Part shown: piece after piece, positions 27,588-36,661 of the stretch
Numbering within the stretch: the stretch's first letter is position 1
Layout: every line of letters starts with the position of its first letter
Translations under genes and position numbers: made by a program
Assembly (NCBI GenBank): GCA_026710655.1
Contig: JAPOQN010000008.1
Location: 1 to 64,000 of the forward strand
DNA from: Chloroflexota bacterium
GTDB lineage: Bacteria; Chloroflexota; Dehalococcoidia; Tepidiformales; Tepidiformaceae
Direction: 5' to 3'
Length of the DNA stretch: 64,000 nt
The notes under the pieces: generated by a model
Database searches by the model: none
Seen by the model: the letters and a program-made list of their open reading frames with translations, nothing else
What the model was told of the DNA's origin: nothing

Positions 27588-28328
27588 TCAGGGGCGGCGC
27601 GCGATGGTGATGATCTCGGGGCTCGCGGGGGTGAGCGGGCTCCGGTCCCAGTCTCCGAACTGCTCGTCGATCGTGAATCCGGCTTCGGTCAGGAACGCGG
27701 AGAGGGCCTCCCGATCGAGGAAGCGAAGGGTGCTGCTGCTTATCTCCGGACGGCTCCATCGATCGCTCGTATACGTCGTGGTGAAGCGGACGACATCCGC
27801 CGCCACAGGCGCCTCAACCTGGTGTTCGGAGCGCACGACGGCGCCGGTGGCGTCAACGAATTCCGTACCGTGTTCCGGAATCCACCGTTCCCACGCGCGG
27901 GCCAGGGGGTTGCGGGTTTCGAATGCGAAAGCGCCTCCGCCGACAAGCGCCGAGTGGATGGCCGCTAGCGAGGCGCGTATCTCCCGATCTTCGACGAAGA
28001 CCTGGAACGCATGGCCCGTCATGACAACGAGATCGAAATCCCTGTACCGCTCCGCTGAGGCCGCGTCGCCGAGCACCCATTCGATGTCGGACCGCCTCCG
28101 CGCCACCCGCAGCATCCCCTCGGCGGGGTCAAGGCCGACGAGGCGGCCGGTATGCCCCTGCTCGCGGGCCCAGTGCAGCAGGGCCCCGGTCCCGCATCCC
28201 ACGTCGAGGACGTTCCCGGCGGACATGACCAAGGGCAGGTAGAAGGCGAGGTCGTCGCGGCCCTCCCGGCCATGGAGGGGGTCGTAGAGGGCGGCGAGGT
28301 GTGACTCGGAGAACTGCCGGTCCACCAC
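27588..28328 (-). CDS. class I SAM-dependent methyltransferase
   Basis: A 246-residue methyltransferase. V-L-D-V-G-C-G-T-G-A is motif I for SAM, V-G-L-D-P-A-E-G-M is the acidic post-I strand, and F-D-L-V-V-M-T-G-H-A-F is motif IV. The rest resembles ubiquinone/methyltransferase-type enzymes with an all-beta lid. GTG at 28328 is chosen because it starts 11 nt after the Rieske oxygenase stop, whereas a longer frame would run back into that gene. The pair is therefore one operon, and the enzyme may O-methylate a hydroxylated product of the oxygenase (inference). Confidence 0.8.
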   Translation of the reverse strand: MVDRQFSESHLAALYDPLHGREGRDDLAFYLPLVMSAGNVLDVGCGTGALLHWAREQGHTGRLVGLDPAEGMLRVARRRSDIEWVLGDAASAERYRDFDLVVMTGHAFQVFVEDREIRASLAAIHSALVGGGAFAFETRNPLARAWERWIPEHGTEFVDATGAVVRSEHQVEAPVAADVVRFTTTYTSDRWSRPEISSSTLRFLDREALSAFLTEAGFTIDEQFGDWDRSPLTPASPEIITIARRP

Positions 28329-28339
28329 CGTCAGCGGCC

Positions 28340-29545
28340 CTACGCTTCGATGCCGCGTTCCAAGAGGGCGTTCAGGTCGGCATCTTCCGTATCGATGAGG
28401 GCCTGCACCCACTTGTGGAACATCTGCCCGCCGCCCTCGTTGCGACCGAAGAGGGAGTGGTCCTTGGCGCCGGTCTTGAGGGCCCGCTGCACGCGGAGGC
28501 CGGTGTAGTAGTCCTCGTCGAGGACGACGTCGTAGTACATCTTCATGATGTCGGCGTAGCGCTCGTCATCGTCGGGGTTGGGCTCCTCGGGGAGGAGGAA
28601 GTTCTGGATTGTGACGGACTCTTCGGGCGTCTTGCCGGGGAACATCTGGGAGATCATGAAGGGCGAGGCGCCCTGGCCATCGTAGGCGGCGGATCCGCGC
28701 CCGCCGGCGATGGAGATATTGGGGAAGATCGTCCAGATGCCGGGGGTCATGTCCTCCGTCTCCCACTGGTCCTCGGGGAGGTCGGCGGCGCGGGCGAAGC
28801 GGGTGGGGGAGACCATGCGCACGTGCGACCCCCAGGCGTAGTAGTCGGGCTGGTAGGCCGAGTCGGGGCCGAAGCTGTTCCGGTGGAGGATGGGGATGTG
28901 GTAGAGGTCGCGGTAGCCGTCGTAGGCGACTTTCCAGTTGGGACCGTCGAGGTTCTGGCGGCCGACCACGTGGGAGTCGGCGAACCCGAGGTGGTCCAGC
29001 ATCTTGTCGTAGCCGGCGAGGAAGAGGTCGATATCGACATCGGAGGAGGGGTTGAGGGTGACCCAGACAAGGCCGGCGCGCTCGGCCGTGGGGAGGGCCG
29101 TGAGGCCGTAGCAGGATTTGTCGACATCGCCGAAGTTTCCGGAGTCGAAGATGGAGACGAGGTTCCCCTGGAGGTCGTAGCTCCAGGCGTGGTAGGGGCA
29201 GCGGAAGCCGCGGGAGTTGCCGCCGCCCTCATCGACGACGATGGCGCCGCGGTGGCTGCACATGTTCACGAAGGCGCGGACCTCGCCATCGATGTCGCGC
29301 GCCATGAGGACGGGCACGCCGCAGACCTCGAGGGAGCGATAGTCGCCGGGTTCGCGCAGCTCGCAGGAGAAGCCGAGGGCGAGGGGTAGCCGCTTGAAGA
29401 TGCGGTCGACCTCGAGATTCCAGCGGTCGGGGTCGTAGTAGGCGCTCGTGGGAATCTTGTAGACGTCATCGGCGAGGTCGATGCGGTCGGCGGCGAGGTT
29501 GTCCACCTCGCGCCGGGTCATGGCAACCAGCTCTTCACGACTCAT
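28340..29545 (-). CDS. Rieske non-heme iron oxygenase, alpha subunit
   Basis: A 401-residue ring-hydroxylating-type oxygenase. The Rieske [2Fe-2S] cluster is C96-x-H98 ... C116-x2-H119. The mononuclear iron site shows D-x-x-x-x-x-H-x4-H (H216 and H221, with D209/D213 near as bridging Asp) and a later Asp in the Y-Y-D-V-V-L-D-E-D stretch. It hydroxylates an aromatic or other organic substrate using O2 and electrons from a separate reductase, none of which is encoded nearby. A GGGAGG ribosome-binding site precedes the ATG. No beta-subunit gene is adjacent, so it is probably a homotrimer. Confidence 0.88.
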   Translation of the reverse strand: MSREELVAMTRREVDNLAADRIDLADDVYKIPTSAYYDPDRWNLEVDRIFKRLPLALGFSCELREPGDYRSLEVCGVPVLMARDIDGEVRAFVNMCSHRGAIVVDEGGGNSRGFRCPYHAWSYDLQGNLVSIFDSGNFGDVDKSCYGLTALPTAERAGLVWVTLNPSSDVDIDLFLAGYDKMLDHLGFADSHVVGRQNLDGPNWKVAYDGYRDLYHIPILHRNSFGPDSAYQPDYYAWGSHVRMVSPTRFARAADLPEDQWETEDMTPGIWTIFPNISIAGGRGSAAYDGQGASPFMISQMFPGKTPEESVTIQNFLLPEEPNPDDDERYADIMKMYYDVVLDEDYYTGLRVQRALKTGAKDHSLFGRNEGGGQMFHKWVQALIDTEDADLNALLERGIEA

Positions 29546-29608
29546 GGACGACCTCCCGCGGCGCAGTTCCGCGCGGCCTGATTGTACGCAGGGCAGGGGG
29601 CAGCGGGG

Positions 29609-29614
29609 TAAGCT
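29609..29614 (+). promoter_or_regulatory. -10 box, leaderless MBL-hydrolase start
   Basis: TAAGCT ends 6 nt before the ATG at 29621; spacer CCCTGC. Confidence 0.5.
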
Positions 29615-29620
29615 CCCTGC

Positions 29621-30373
29621 ATGGCTACCGTGGATGTTCTGCTGGACGGGTTCTCATTCCGGACCAACAAGGGGAGTCCCGGGTTCTGCTCGGTCACGCT
29701 GGTGGAGTCGGATGGACGGCTGATCCTGGTCGACCCGGCGCACGTGGGGCGGCGGCGGGAGCTGGGCGCGGCCCTCGAACAGCGCGGGCTGACGGAAGCG
29801 AGCATCGACGCCGTCGTGCTCACGCACGCGCACTGGGACCACGCCCAGAACTTCGACCGCTTCGCGGAGGCGCCGGTGCTGCTGCATCCGCGCGAGCGGA
29901 GCTACGCGAGCGCGCCGCACGAGAACGACTGGGCGACCCCGGCATGGACCGGACTCGCGCTGGAGACGCACCAGCTCCAGGAAGTGGTGGAGGGGGACGA
30001 GATCGCGAGCGGCGTGCGCGTGATCGAGCTGCCGGGGCACTCGGTTGGAAGCATCGGGCTGCTGGTGGAGACGGAGGCGGGGACGGTCTGCGTCTCCGGC
30101 GACGCCGTGCACTCGACGTGGGTGCTGGAGTCGCGGCAGCCGCCGATCGTCTTCGGGTCGCTCTCGCAGGCGCGGGAGAGCGTGGCCAAGGCGCTGAGCG
30201 CCGCCAACATCATCTACCCCGGACACGACCAGCCCTTCCAGATTACGGAAGACGGGGCGGACTACCTCGAGCCGTTCGCGCTCACAATCACGAACCTGGA
30301 GCCGGACCGCGAGGGGCTGCGCTTCGACTCGTCTCCGATGTCGACCTGGGTCATGGAGGGCTCAGCGCCCTAG
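29621..30373 (+). CDS. metallo-beta-lactamase-fold hydrolase
   Basis: A 250-residue binuclear metal hydrolase. T-H-A-H-W-D-H-A is the H-x-H-x-D-H metal motif near residue 70, L-P-G-H-S-V-G-S supplies the next His, C-V-S-G-D-A-V-H the bridging Asp, and Y-P-G-H-D-Q-P the last His. It resembles N-acyl-homoserine-lactone lactonase or glyoxalase II branches, but no residue fixes the substrate. It is monocistronic and converges on the VOC gene with a 4-nt overlap. Confidence 0.87.
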   Translation: MATVDVLLDGFSFRTNKGSPGFCSVTLVESDGRLILVDPAHVGRRRELGAALEQRGLTEASIDAVVLTHAHWDHAQNFDRFAEAPVLLHPRERSYASAPHENDWATPAWTGLALETHQLQEVVEGDEIASGVRVIELPGHSVGSIGLLVETEAGTVCVSGDAVHSTWVLESRQPPIVFGSLSQARESVAKALSAANIIYPGHDQPFQITEDGADYLEPFALTITNLEPDREGLRFDSSPMSTWVMEGSAP

Positions 30374-30906
30374 GCGGTGCGGTTCAGGTCGGCGACGCGG
30401 CGGATGGGGTCGGAGCCGTCCCAGCCCTCGGCGGCGGCGGCGATCAACTCGTAGAACTCGAGCAGTCCCGGCAGGCCCTCGTAGACCTCGACCATGTGCC
30501 CGTAGGCCGCGACGGTGTCGATGAACCCGAACTCCATGCCCCCGGCGAGCACGAAGCGGTTAGCGACGGTGAAACCGAGCGACTCGTAGCGGGCGAGCTC
30601 CTCCTCGAAGCTGGGGACGATGGTGGCGCAGTGGTGGAGGCCCTGTTCGTGGGGGGCGTACATGTCGCGGATGGCGGAGGGACCGTCGTTGTTCTGCTGG
30701 ACGAGCTCGAGCATGACGGAGCCGAGCTGTCCGTAGGCGGAGGAGTGGTCGAACTCGCCCGGTTGGCCGCGATAGATCGCGCGGTCGATGGGGATGTGCT
30801 CGTTGATAAAGAAGGGACCGGCGCCGCGTTCAGAGGCCCACCGCTCGGACGCTTCGAATATGTCGGGAACGTGGTAGGCGAGTTGGACGAAGGGGCGGTG
30901 GGGCAT
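30370..30906 (-). CDS. VOC-family (glyoxalase-like) protein
   Basis: A 178-residue protein with the vicinal-oxygen-chelate fold: H-R-P-F-V-Q-L-A-Y-H-V-P-D-I opens the first beta-alpha-beta-beta-beta module, with L-H-H-C-A-T-I-V starting the second. The metal ligands could be the two early His, H-H and a Glu in the terminal strand V-E-V-Y-E-G. Members act as glyoxalases, epimerases or dioxygenases. Start has a GGAG ribosome-binding site. The substrate cannot be named. Confidence 0.82.
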   Translation of the reverse strand: MPHRPFVQLAYHVPDIFEASERWASERGAGPFFINEHIPIDRAIYRGQPGEFDHSSAYGQLGSVMLELVQQNNDGPSAIRDMYAPHEQGLHHCATIVPSFEEELARYESLGFTVANRFVLAGGMEFGFIDTVAAYGHMVEVYEGLPGLLEFYELIAAAAEGWDGSDPIRRVADLNRTA

Positions 30907-30916
30907 CTCGGGCTCC

Positions 30917-30940
30917 TGGCTGTTGGCTATTGGCTGTTGG
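30917..30940. repeat. short TGGCTGTTGG direct repeat
   Basis: TGGCTGTTGG occurs twice within 24 bp (30917-30926 and about 30931-30940), between the VOC gene and the MscS gene. It lies in the upstream region of both divergent genes and may reflect simple slippage. Confidence 0.4.
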
Positions 30941-31016
30941 TGGCTCCGGTCAGGCCTGAACGGAACGTGCTTATGCGCCTTAGCAGATGATAGGCTACAG
31001 CGAAGCGGAGGATCGC

Positions 31017-32237
31017 GTGGCCCTCTTCCTGACGCCGGACTGGTTCAAGAATACCTACATCGGGATCGAGGTCGAGCAGTTCATCGGCATCGGCGTGCTG
31101 GTGGTGGTGGCGGCAGTGGTCCACCTGCTGGTGTCGCAGGCGCTGCGGCTCTATGTGCGAGCGCGTCTCCACGGGGACGACCGCAAGTTCTGGGACCAGG
31201 AGCGGGCGAGGCTGGGGCGGGCGATGCTGGCGCTGATCGCGGCCATCACGGTCATCCTCGGCTTCCCCACGCTGGGCTTCGAGTCGAGCGTGGAGAACGT
31301 GGTCAACCAGGTCGCGAGCCTGTTCGGAGCGGGGGCGCTGGTGGTGCTGGGCTTCCGCGGCGTCGATGTGCTGACAGACGTGCTTGAGCGACGGGCAGAG
31401 CAGACGGCGAGCCGTTTCGACGACCAGCTTGTGCCCCTGGTGAGCTCGGCCCTGAAGGGGGTGGTAGTGCTGATCGGGGCGGTGTTCGTGCTGGGCAACC
31501 TGGGGGTGAACGTGACCTCGCTGCTTGCGGGGCTCGGCCTGGGCGGCCTGGCCGTGGCGCTGGCTGCCCAGGACACCATCCGGAACCTGCTCGGGGGCGT
31601 CACGATCTTCGCCGACCGGCCCTTCCAGGTGGGGGACTGGGTAGTCATGAACGACATCGAGGGGACGGTGGAGCATGTGGGCTTCCGCTCCTCGCGGGTG
31701 CGCACGTTCTACAACTCGGTGGTGACAGTGCCGAACGCGCGCATCGTCGATACGCACGTCGACAACATGGGCCTGCGCCAGTGGCGGCGCTACAAGACGA
31801 CGCTGGGCCTGGGGTACAACTCCACGCCGGACCAGGTGCAGGCGTTTGTGGAGGGCGTGCGTGCGCTCATCCGCTCGAATCCGGGGATGCGCAAGGACTT
31901 CTACATCGTCGAGTTCCACGGGTTCAGCGCGGTCACCCTCGACGTCCTCGTGTACTGCTTCATCGACGCGAAGGACTGGAACGAAGAGCTGCGCACGCGG
32001 CACGTGCTCAACCTCGACATCATGCGTCTTGCCCAGGACCTGGGGGTGGAGTTCGCCTTCCCCACGCAGACGCTGCACGTGGCCTCGCTGCCGGGACAGC
32101 CACAGGACGTGCCCGCAGCGCCGGGGCGGGACCAGCTTGGCGAAATCGTCGACGGGTACAGCCCGAACGGGAGCACAGGGCAGCGCGTGGACAGCCCGAT
32201 TACCGCGGGCTTCGACAACACGCCGGACGCCCGCTAG
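31017..32237 (+). CDS. MscS-family mechanosensitive channel
   Basis: A 406-residue small-conductance channel protein. Three N-terminal helices are followed by the pore-lining segment G-L-G-L-G-G-L-A-V-A-L-A-A-Q-D and then R-N-L-L-G-G-V-T-I-F, with F-Q-V-G-D-W-V opening the beta domain and N-S-V-V-T-V-P-N-A-R-I the conserved MscS signature. It releases solutes during hypo-osmotic shock in the inner membrane. GTG at 31017 has a GGAGG ribosome-binding site 6 nt before it and is preferred to the in-frame ATG at 30987. Length suits a typical MscS-like channel with an extended C-terminus. Confidence 0.88.
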   Translation: MALFLTPDWFKNTYIGIEVEQFIGIGVLVVVAAVVHLLVSQALRLYVRARLHGDDRKFWDQERARLGRAMLALIAAITVILGFPTLGFESSVENVVNQVASLFGAGALVVLGFRGVDVLTDVLERRAEQTASRFDDQLVPLVSSALKGVVVLIGAVFVLGNLGVNVTSLLAGLGLGGLAVALAAQDTIRNLLGGVTIFADRPFQVGDWVVMNDIEGTVEHVGFRSSRVRTFYNSVVTVPNARIVDTHVDNMGLRQWRRYKTTLGLGYNSTPDQVQAFVEGVRALIRSNPGMRKDFYIVEFHGFSAVTLDVLVYCFIDAKDWNEELRTRHVLNLDIMRLAQDLGVEFAFPTQTLHVASLPGQPQDVPAAPGRDQLGEIVDGYSPNGSTGQRVDSPITAGFDNTPDAR

Positions 32238-32277
32238 CCGTTACCCCAACCTTCACACCAGTCGTTGACACGGCGGG

Positions 32278-32376
32278 TAGACTGTCGGGAATCCAGATTG
32301 GGGTGATACGCCCCGGGTCCGGTGCGGGCTCCGCATGGGAGCAACCGACTTTGAGGGCAGTCCTGAGGAGGACCAC
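32278..32376 (+). promoter_or_regulatory. structured 5' leader of binding-protein gene 1
   Basis: A TAGACT box (32278-32283) starts a leader with two hairpins before the GAGGAGG ribosome-binding site. Hairpin A is GGGG (32300-32303) with CCCC (32311-32314). Hairpin B has outer arms CGGT (32320-32323) and ACCG (32344-32347) and an inner stem GCTCC/GGAGC. The same arrangement precedes the two following paralogues, with compensating changes. Confidence 0.5.
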
Positions 32377-34359
32377 ATGAAGGAAAGCTACTGGGGCAAG
32401 TACTGGCGCAGGCGGGTTTCGCGGAGGCGGGTGCTCGCCGGCGGCGCGACGCTGGCGGCCGGCTCGGCGGCCATCCTCGCGGGCTGCGGCGACGACGATG
32501 ATGACGATGGCTCGGCGGCTCCTGCGGCCACACAGGCTGCGGCAACGCAGGCCGCCGCCGCCGACGATGAGCCAGCAGATGATGGCGGAGCGGCCCAGGA
32601 GGCCGACGCCAGCGGCGACGAGCAGGCCGAGGAGCAGGTAAGCGAGGCCGAGGACCGCTCGCGCTACGGCGGCACGCTGAATTACAGCCTCTCGGCCTAC
32701 CCGACGGGGTTCGACCCCTCAATCACGATCACGTTCCCACAGGGCATGTCGACGAGCTACAGCCAGCTGATGGCGTTCTCCATCATCGAGGACACGTTCT
32801 ACCCGGACGCTGCACAGAGCTGGGAGCAGGTCGATCCAGAAACGCTGGTGTTCAACCTGCGGGCCGGTGTGCGCTACAACCCCGAGGCCGCCGGCGGCCG
32901 TGAGGTGACCTCCGAGGACTGGGCCTTCAACCTGGCCCGGTACCCGGACGCGCGTGCGAACCGCGGCTCGAACGTGAACGAGCTCTTCTTCTCGTTCATG
33001 GACCCGAACCAGGGCGCGACCTTTGACACTCCGGACGATCTGACGCTGCGCATCAACCAGAACAAGGCGTTCGGGTCGAACCTGCGCGCGTTTGCAGCGG
33101 CCTCGCTGGTCGTGGCGGCGCCGGAGCGCATCATGGCGGAGGAATCAGGGGACCTGGGTCAGGTCTCGGGCATCAACGCAGGCTCCGGGCCGTACATGTT
33201 CGAAGACGTGTCGGAGACGCGAGTCACCATGAAGCGGAACCCGAACTACTACGAGCACCCCGAGGACATCGCGGGGACGCGCTTCAACAAGGACATGCCG
33301 TATATCGACGCCATGGAACACGTCATCGTCACGGACGGTGCGGCGCGGCAGGCGCGCTTCCTGGCGGGGGATGCCGACTACTGGGGCGCGGTCTCCAAGA
33401 TCGACGCCGACACGTGGGCGGACCAGCCCAACGTGGAGGTTGTGACGGGGCCGGCGATCGATGACGGCGGGATCATGATCCAGCTGGCGGCGGCCAAGTG
33501 GACGCCGTATCCGGAGCTTTCGAAGGCGCTCTCGATGGCGATGGACTGGGACGGCTACATCGACGTGGTGCTCAGCGGCGAGGGTCGCCGCAGCGCCCCG
33601 GTCAGCCCGACGGCATTCCCCAAGTACGCGCTCTCCCAGGAGGAGATTCGCGAGTACCAGGTGTACGACCCGCAGGGCGCACGGCAGCTGTGGGAGGCCA
33701 ACAACGGCCCCGAGATCTTCCCCGAGCTCGACACGACGGTCGCGGCCTGGGCGCCCGACATCAGCCACGTGCAGTTCATCGGTCAGAGCTTCGAGGACTC
33801 CCTCGGGGTGCAGGTGAATTACAACCCGCTCGAGCTGGCGACCTACATCGCCTCGGCGAACGGCCCCACGGGCACGAAGGACTGGCACTTCTTCATCGCC
33901 GGCAACAACGCCGTCGCCACCATGCCCGACTGGAACGCACTCGTTGCGTACACGCCGGACGGCTACGGCGCGATCTGGGGCGGCAACTGGTACAAGGGCG
34001 TCAACATCTCCGACCCGTGGGTCAACCCCGAGAACCCGAACTATGCCGAGACCGGCGGTTCGGAGGCGGGCGAGGCCGTACGCGCGGCGCTGGAGATCAC
34101 GCACCCGTACGCCAGGGAGCTGCAGGACTACGCCGATCGCCAGGCGGCCACCACCGACGACGAGGAGCGCGCCGATATCCTGAAGGAGATGCAGCGGCGC
34201 ATCTTCACGCGTTACTGCTGCACCCTCCCGCTGCCGACGCAGACGACGAAGTACCATGCGATTGGCTCGCGGCTGAAGGGCCTGGCGCCACCGCCCGACG
34301 GCGACCAGACGGCGGCGTTCGGTATGTGGCGAGCGCACAACATCTGGCTGGAGGGCTAG
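32377..34359 (+). CDS. family 5 solute-binding lipoprotein, paralogue 1
   Basis: A 660-residue extracytoplasmic substrate-binding protein of the peptide/nickel (Dpp/Opp) family. S-R-R-R-V-L at residues 15-20 fits a twin-arginine signal, and L-A-G-C with Cys37 is the lipobox, so it is a Tat-exported lipoprotein. A run of Asp and an Ala/Gln/Glu-rich linker to about residue 100 tethers the domain. R-Y-G-G and P-T-G-F-D-P-S start the SBP_bac_5 fold; V-F-N-L-R-x-G-V-R-Y-N-P-E is the family signature. Ribosome-binding site GAGGAGG precedes ATG. It is followed by a strong terminator, so each of the three paralogues is probably its own transcript. Confidence 0.92.
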   Translation: MKESYWGKYWRRRVSRRRVLAGGATLAAGSAAILAGCGDDDDDDGSAAPAATQAAATQAAAADDEPADDGGAAQEADASGDEQAEEQVSEAEDRSRYGGTLNYSLSAYPTGFDPSITITFPQGMSTSYSQLMAFSIIEDTFYPDAAQSWEQVDPETLVFNLRAGVRYNPEAAGGREVTSEDWAFNLARYPDARANRGSNVNELFFSFMDPNQGATFDTPDDLTLRINQNKAFGSNLRAFAAASLVVAAPERIMAEESGDLGQVSGINAGSGPYMFEDVSETRVTMKRNPNYYEHPEDIAGTRFNKDMPYIDAMEHVIVTDGAARQARFLAGDADYWGAVSKIDADTWADQPNVEVVTGPAIDDGGIMIQLAAAKWTPYPELSKALSMAMDWDGYIDVVLSGEGRRSAPVSPTAFPKYALSQEEIREYQVYDPQGARQLWEANNGPEIFPELDTTVAAWAPDISHVQFIGQSFEDSLGVQVNYNPLELATYIASANGPTGTKDWHFFIAGNNAVATMPDWNALVAYTPDGYGAIWGGNWYKGVNISDPWVNPENPNYAETGGSEAGEAVRAALEITHPYARELQDYADRQAATTDDEERADILKEMQRRIFTRYCCTLPLPTQTTKYHAIGSRLKGLAPPPDGDQTAAFGMWRAHNIWLEG

Positions 34360-34393
34360 CCGACACGGCATAGCCACCTGCCACCGACGGTCT

Positions 34394-34420
34394 AACGCCG
34401 CCCTTCGGGGCGGCGTTTTT
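34394..34420 (+). terminator. UUCG-capped terminator after paralogue 1
   Basis: Arms AACGCCGCCC (34394-34403) and GGGCGGCGTT (34408-34417) with a TTCG loop, followed by T-tract to 34420. A textbook intrinsic terminator. Confidence 0.9.
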
Positions 34421-34474
34421 CCTTGCGCCGGACGCCTCCGGGAAGGCCTCTCCCCGGTGAGGCACAATCGCCGG

Positions 34475-34567
34475 TAGAATGTCCCCAATTCGCGGGGGAT
34501 ATGGCCCCCGCGCCCGGTGCGGAGTCGCGAAAGGCATCGCACCGAACAGATCCCGAGGAGGCAGGAC
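34475..34567 (+). promoter_or_regulatory. structured 5' leader of binding-protein gene 2
   Basis: TAGAAT box at 34475-34480. Hairpin A is CGGGGG (34493-34498) with CCCCCG (34505-34510). Hairpin B is CGGTGCG (34515-34521) with CGCACCG (34538-34544), enclosing an A-rich loop. The GAGGAGG ribosome-binding site follows. Stem lengths differ from copies 1 and 3 but the two-hairpin layout is kept. Confidence 0.55.
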
Positions 34568-36547
34568 ATGAAAGAGAACTATTGGGGCAAGTACTGGCGC
34601 AGGCGGGTTTCGCGGAGGCGAGTGCTCGCCGGCGGCGCGACGCTGGCGGCCGGCTCGGCGGCCATCCTCGCGGGCTGCGGCGATGACGACGACGACGATG
34701 GCGCCGCAGCGCCGGCAGCCACACAAGCTGCGGCTACGCAGGCCGCGGCTGCCGAAGAGGAGGCGACCGAGGCTGCGGCTGCCCAGGAAGCCGACGCCAG
34801 CGCCGAGGACGAGCCCGAGGAGCAGGTAAGCGAGACGGAAGACCGCTCGCGCTACGGCGGCCACCTGAACTACAGCTATCCGGCCTACCCGACCGGCTTC
34901 GACCCCTCGATCACGATCACGTTCCCGTTCGGGATGGCGACGACCTACAGCCAGCTGATGGCGTTCTCCATCCTCGAGGACGAGTTCTACCCGGACGCGG
35001 CCCAGAGCTGGGAGCAGGTCGACCCGGAGACGCTGGTGTTCAACCTGCGTCCGGGCGTGCGCTTCAACCCGGAGGCGTCCGAGGGACGCGAGGTGACCTC
35101 GGAGGACTGGTACATCAGCCTCCGGCGATACCCGGACTCGCGGGCGAACCGCGGCTCGAACGTGAACGAGCTCTTCTTCTCGTTCATGGACGAGAACCAG
35201 GGCGCGACATTCGACACGCCGGACGACCTGACCCTGCGGATCAATCAGAACAAGGCATTCGCCTCGAACACGCGCGCCTTTGCAGCGGCCTCGCTGGTGG
35301 TTGTTTCGCCCGAGCGCCTCGCGGCGGAGGAGTCCGGTGACCTCGGCCAGGTGTCGGGCATCAACGCGGGCAGCGGCCCGTACATGTTCGACGACATCGG
35401 GGAGACCCGTATCTCGCTGAAGCGGAATCCGAACTACTACGAACATCCCGAGGACATTCCGGGGACGCGCTTCAACAAGGACATGCCGTATATCGACTCG
35501 ATGGATACGGTCATCATCACGGACGGCGCCGCCCTGCAGGCGCGCTTCCTGGCCGGTGATGCCGACTACTACGGCCCCGTCGACAAGATCACGGCGGATC
35601 AGTGGGAGGGCCAGCCGAACGTCAACATGATCACGGGGCCGGCGATCGACGATGGCGGGATCATGATCCAGCTGGCGGCGGCCAAGTGGACGCCGTATCC
35701 AGAGCTTTCGAAGGCCCTTTCGATGGCGATGGACTGGGACGGCTACATCGACGTGGTGCTCGGCGGCGAGGGCCGCCGCAGCGCGCCGGTCAGTCCGACG
35801 GCGTTCCCCAACTACGCGCTCTCCCAGGAGGAGATCCGCGAGTACCAGGTGTACGACCCGCAGGGCGCCCGCCAGCTGTGGGAAGCCAACAACGGCCCCG
35901 AAATCTTCCCTGAGCTGGACACGACGGTCGCGGCCTGGGTTGCGGACTACAGCAACGTGCAGTTCATCGGCCAGAGCTTCGAGGACTCCCTCGGCGTGAA
36001 GGTCAACTACAACCCGCTCGAGCTGGCGACCTACATCGCCTCCGCGAACGGGCCTACCGGCACCAAGGACTGGCACTTCTTCATCGCGGGCAACAACGCC
36101 GTGTCGACGATGCCGGACTGGAACGCGCTGGTTGCCTACACACCGGACGGCTACGGCGCCATCTGGGGCGGCAACTGGTACAAGGGCGTCAACATCTCCG
36201 ACCCGTGGGTCAACCCCGAGAACCCGAACTACGCCGAGACCGGCGGCTCGGAAGCGGGCGAGGCCGTGCGCGCGGCGCTGGAGATCACGCACCCGTACGC
36301 GCAGGAACTGCAGGACTACGCCGACCGCCAGGCGGCCACCACGGACGACGAGGAGCGGGCCGACATCCTGAAGGAGCTGCAGCGGCGCATTTTCACGCGC
36401 TACTGCTGCACATTCCCGCTGCCGACGCCGACAACGAAGTACGTCGCGGTCGGCTCGCGGCTGAAGGGCCTGCCGCAGCCGCCGGACACCGACCAGACGG
36501 CCTCGTTCGGCATGTGGCGAGCGCACAACATCTGGCTGGAGGGCTAG
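34568..36547 (+). CDS. family 5 solute-binding lipoprotein, paralogue 2
   Basis: A 659-residue paralogue of the preceding gene. The first 37 residues are almost identical (Tat-type S-R-R-R-V-L and lipobox Cys37). The linker is more Glu-rich. The two differ most in the body around the residues aligned with W-G-A-V-S-K-I versus Y-G-P-V-D-K-I and in V-A-D-Y-S-N versus A-P-D-I-S-H, whereas the C-terminal 200 residues are nearly the same. That pattern is expected if substrate preference has diverged while the contacts to a shared permease are conserved. It has its own leader and its own terminator. Confidence 0.92.
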   Translation: MKENYWGKYWRRRVSRRRVLAGGATLAAGSAAILAGCGDDDDDDGAAAPAATQAAATQAAAAEEEATEAAAAQEADASAEDEPEEQVSETEDRSRYGGHLNYSYPAYPTGFDPSITITFPFGMATTYSQLMAFSILEDEFYPDAAQSWEQVDPETLVFNLRPGVRFNPEASEGREVTSEDWYISLRRYPDSRANRGSNVNELFFSFMDENQGATFDTPDDLTLRINQNKAFASNTRAFAAASLVVVSPERLAAEESGDLGQVSGINAGSGPYMFDDIGETRISLKRNPNYYEHPEDIPGTRFNKDMPYIDSMDTVIITDGAALQARFLAGDADYYGPVDKITADQWEGQPNVNMITGPAIDDGGIMIQLAAAKWTPYPELSKALSMAMDWDGYIDVVLGGEGRRSAPVSPTAFPNYALSQEEIREYQVYDPQGARQLWEANNGPEIFPELDTTVAAWVADYSNVQFIGQSFEDSLGVKVNYNPLELATYIASANGPTGTKDWHFFIAGNNAVSTMPDWNALVAYTPDGYGAIWGGNWYKGVNISDPWVNPENPNYAETGGSEAGEAVRAALEITHPYAQELQDYADRQAATTDDEERADILKELQRRIFTRYCCTFPLPTPTTKYVAVGSRLKGLPQPPDTDQTASFGMWRAHNIWLEG

Positions 36548-36580
36548 CGGGCCCGGCATAGCCACCCGCCACGACGGTCT

Positions 36581-36607
36581 AACGCCGCCCTCCGGGGCGG
36601 CGTTTTT
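36581..36607 (+). terminator. intrinsic terminator after paralogue 2
   Basis: Arms AACGCCGCCC and GGGCGGCGTT around a TCCG loop, then a T-tract to 36607. The same stem and loop recurs at 40803-40826. Confidence 0.9.
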
Positions 36608-36633
36608 CCGCGCCCTGGGGGCGCTGCAAAGGC

Positions 36634-36661
36634 TTGCCCCCAGTAAGAAGGTCCGTAGAAT
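36634..36661 (+). promoter_or_regulatory. promoter of binding-protein gene 3
   Basis: TTGCCC at 36634-36639 and TAGAAT at 36656-36661 are separated by 16 bp, a good sigma-70-type pair and the clearest -35 box among the three paralogues. Confidence 0.6.

Noticed and set aside
32265-32283. TTGACA followed by TAGACT as a promoter for binding-protein gene 1
   Set aside because: The two boxes are only 7 bp apart, far below the 16-18 bp a sigma-70-type promoter needs; only the TAGACT box is kept.
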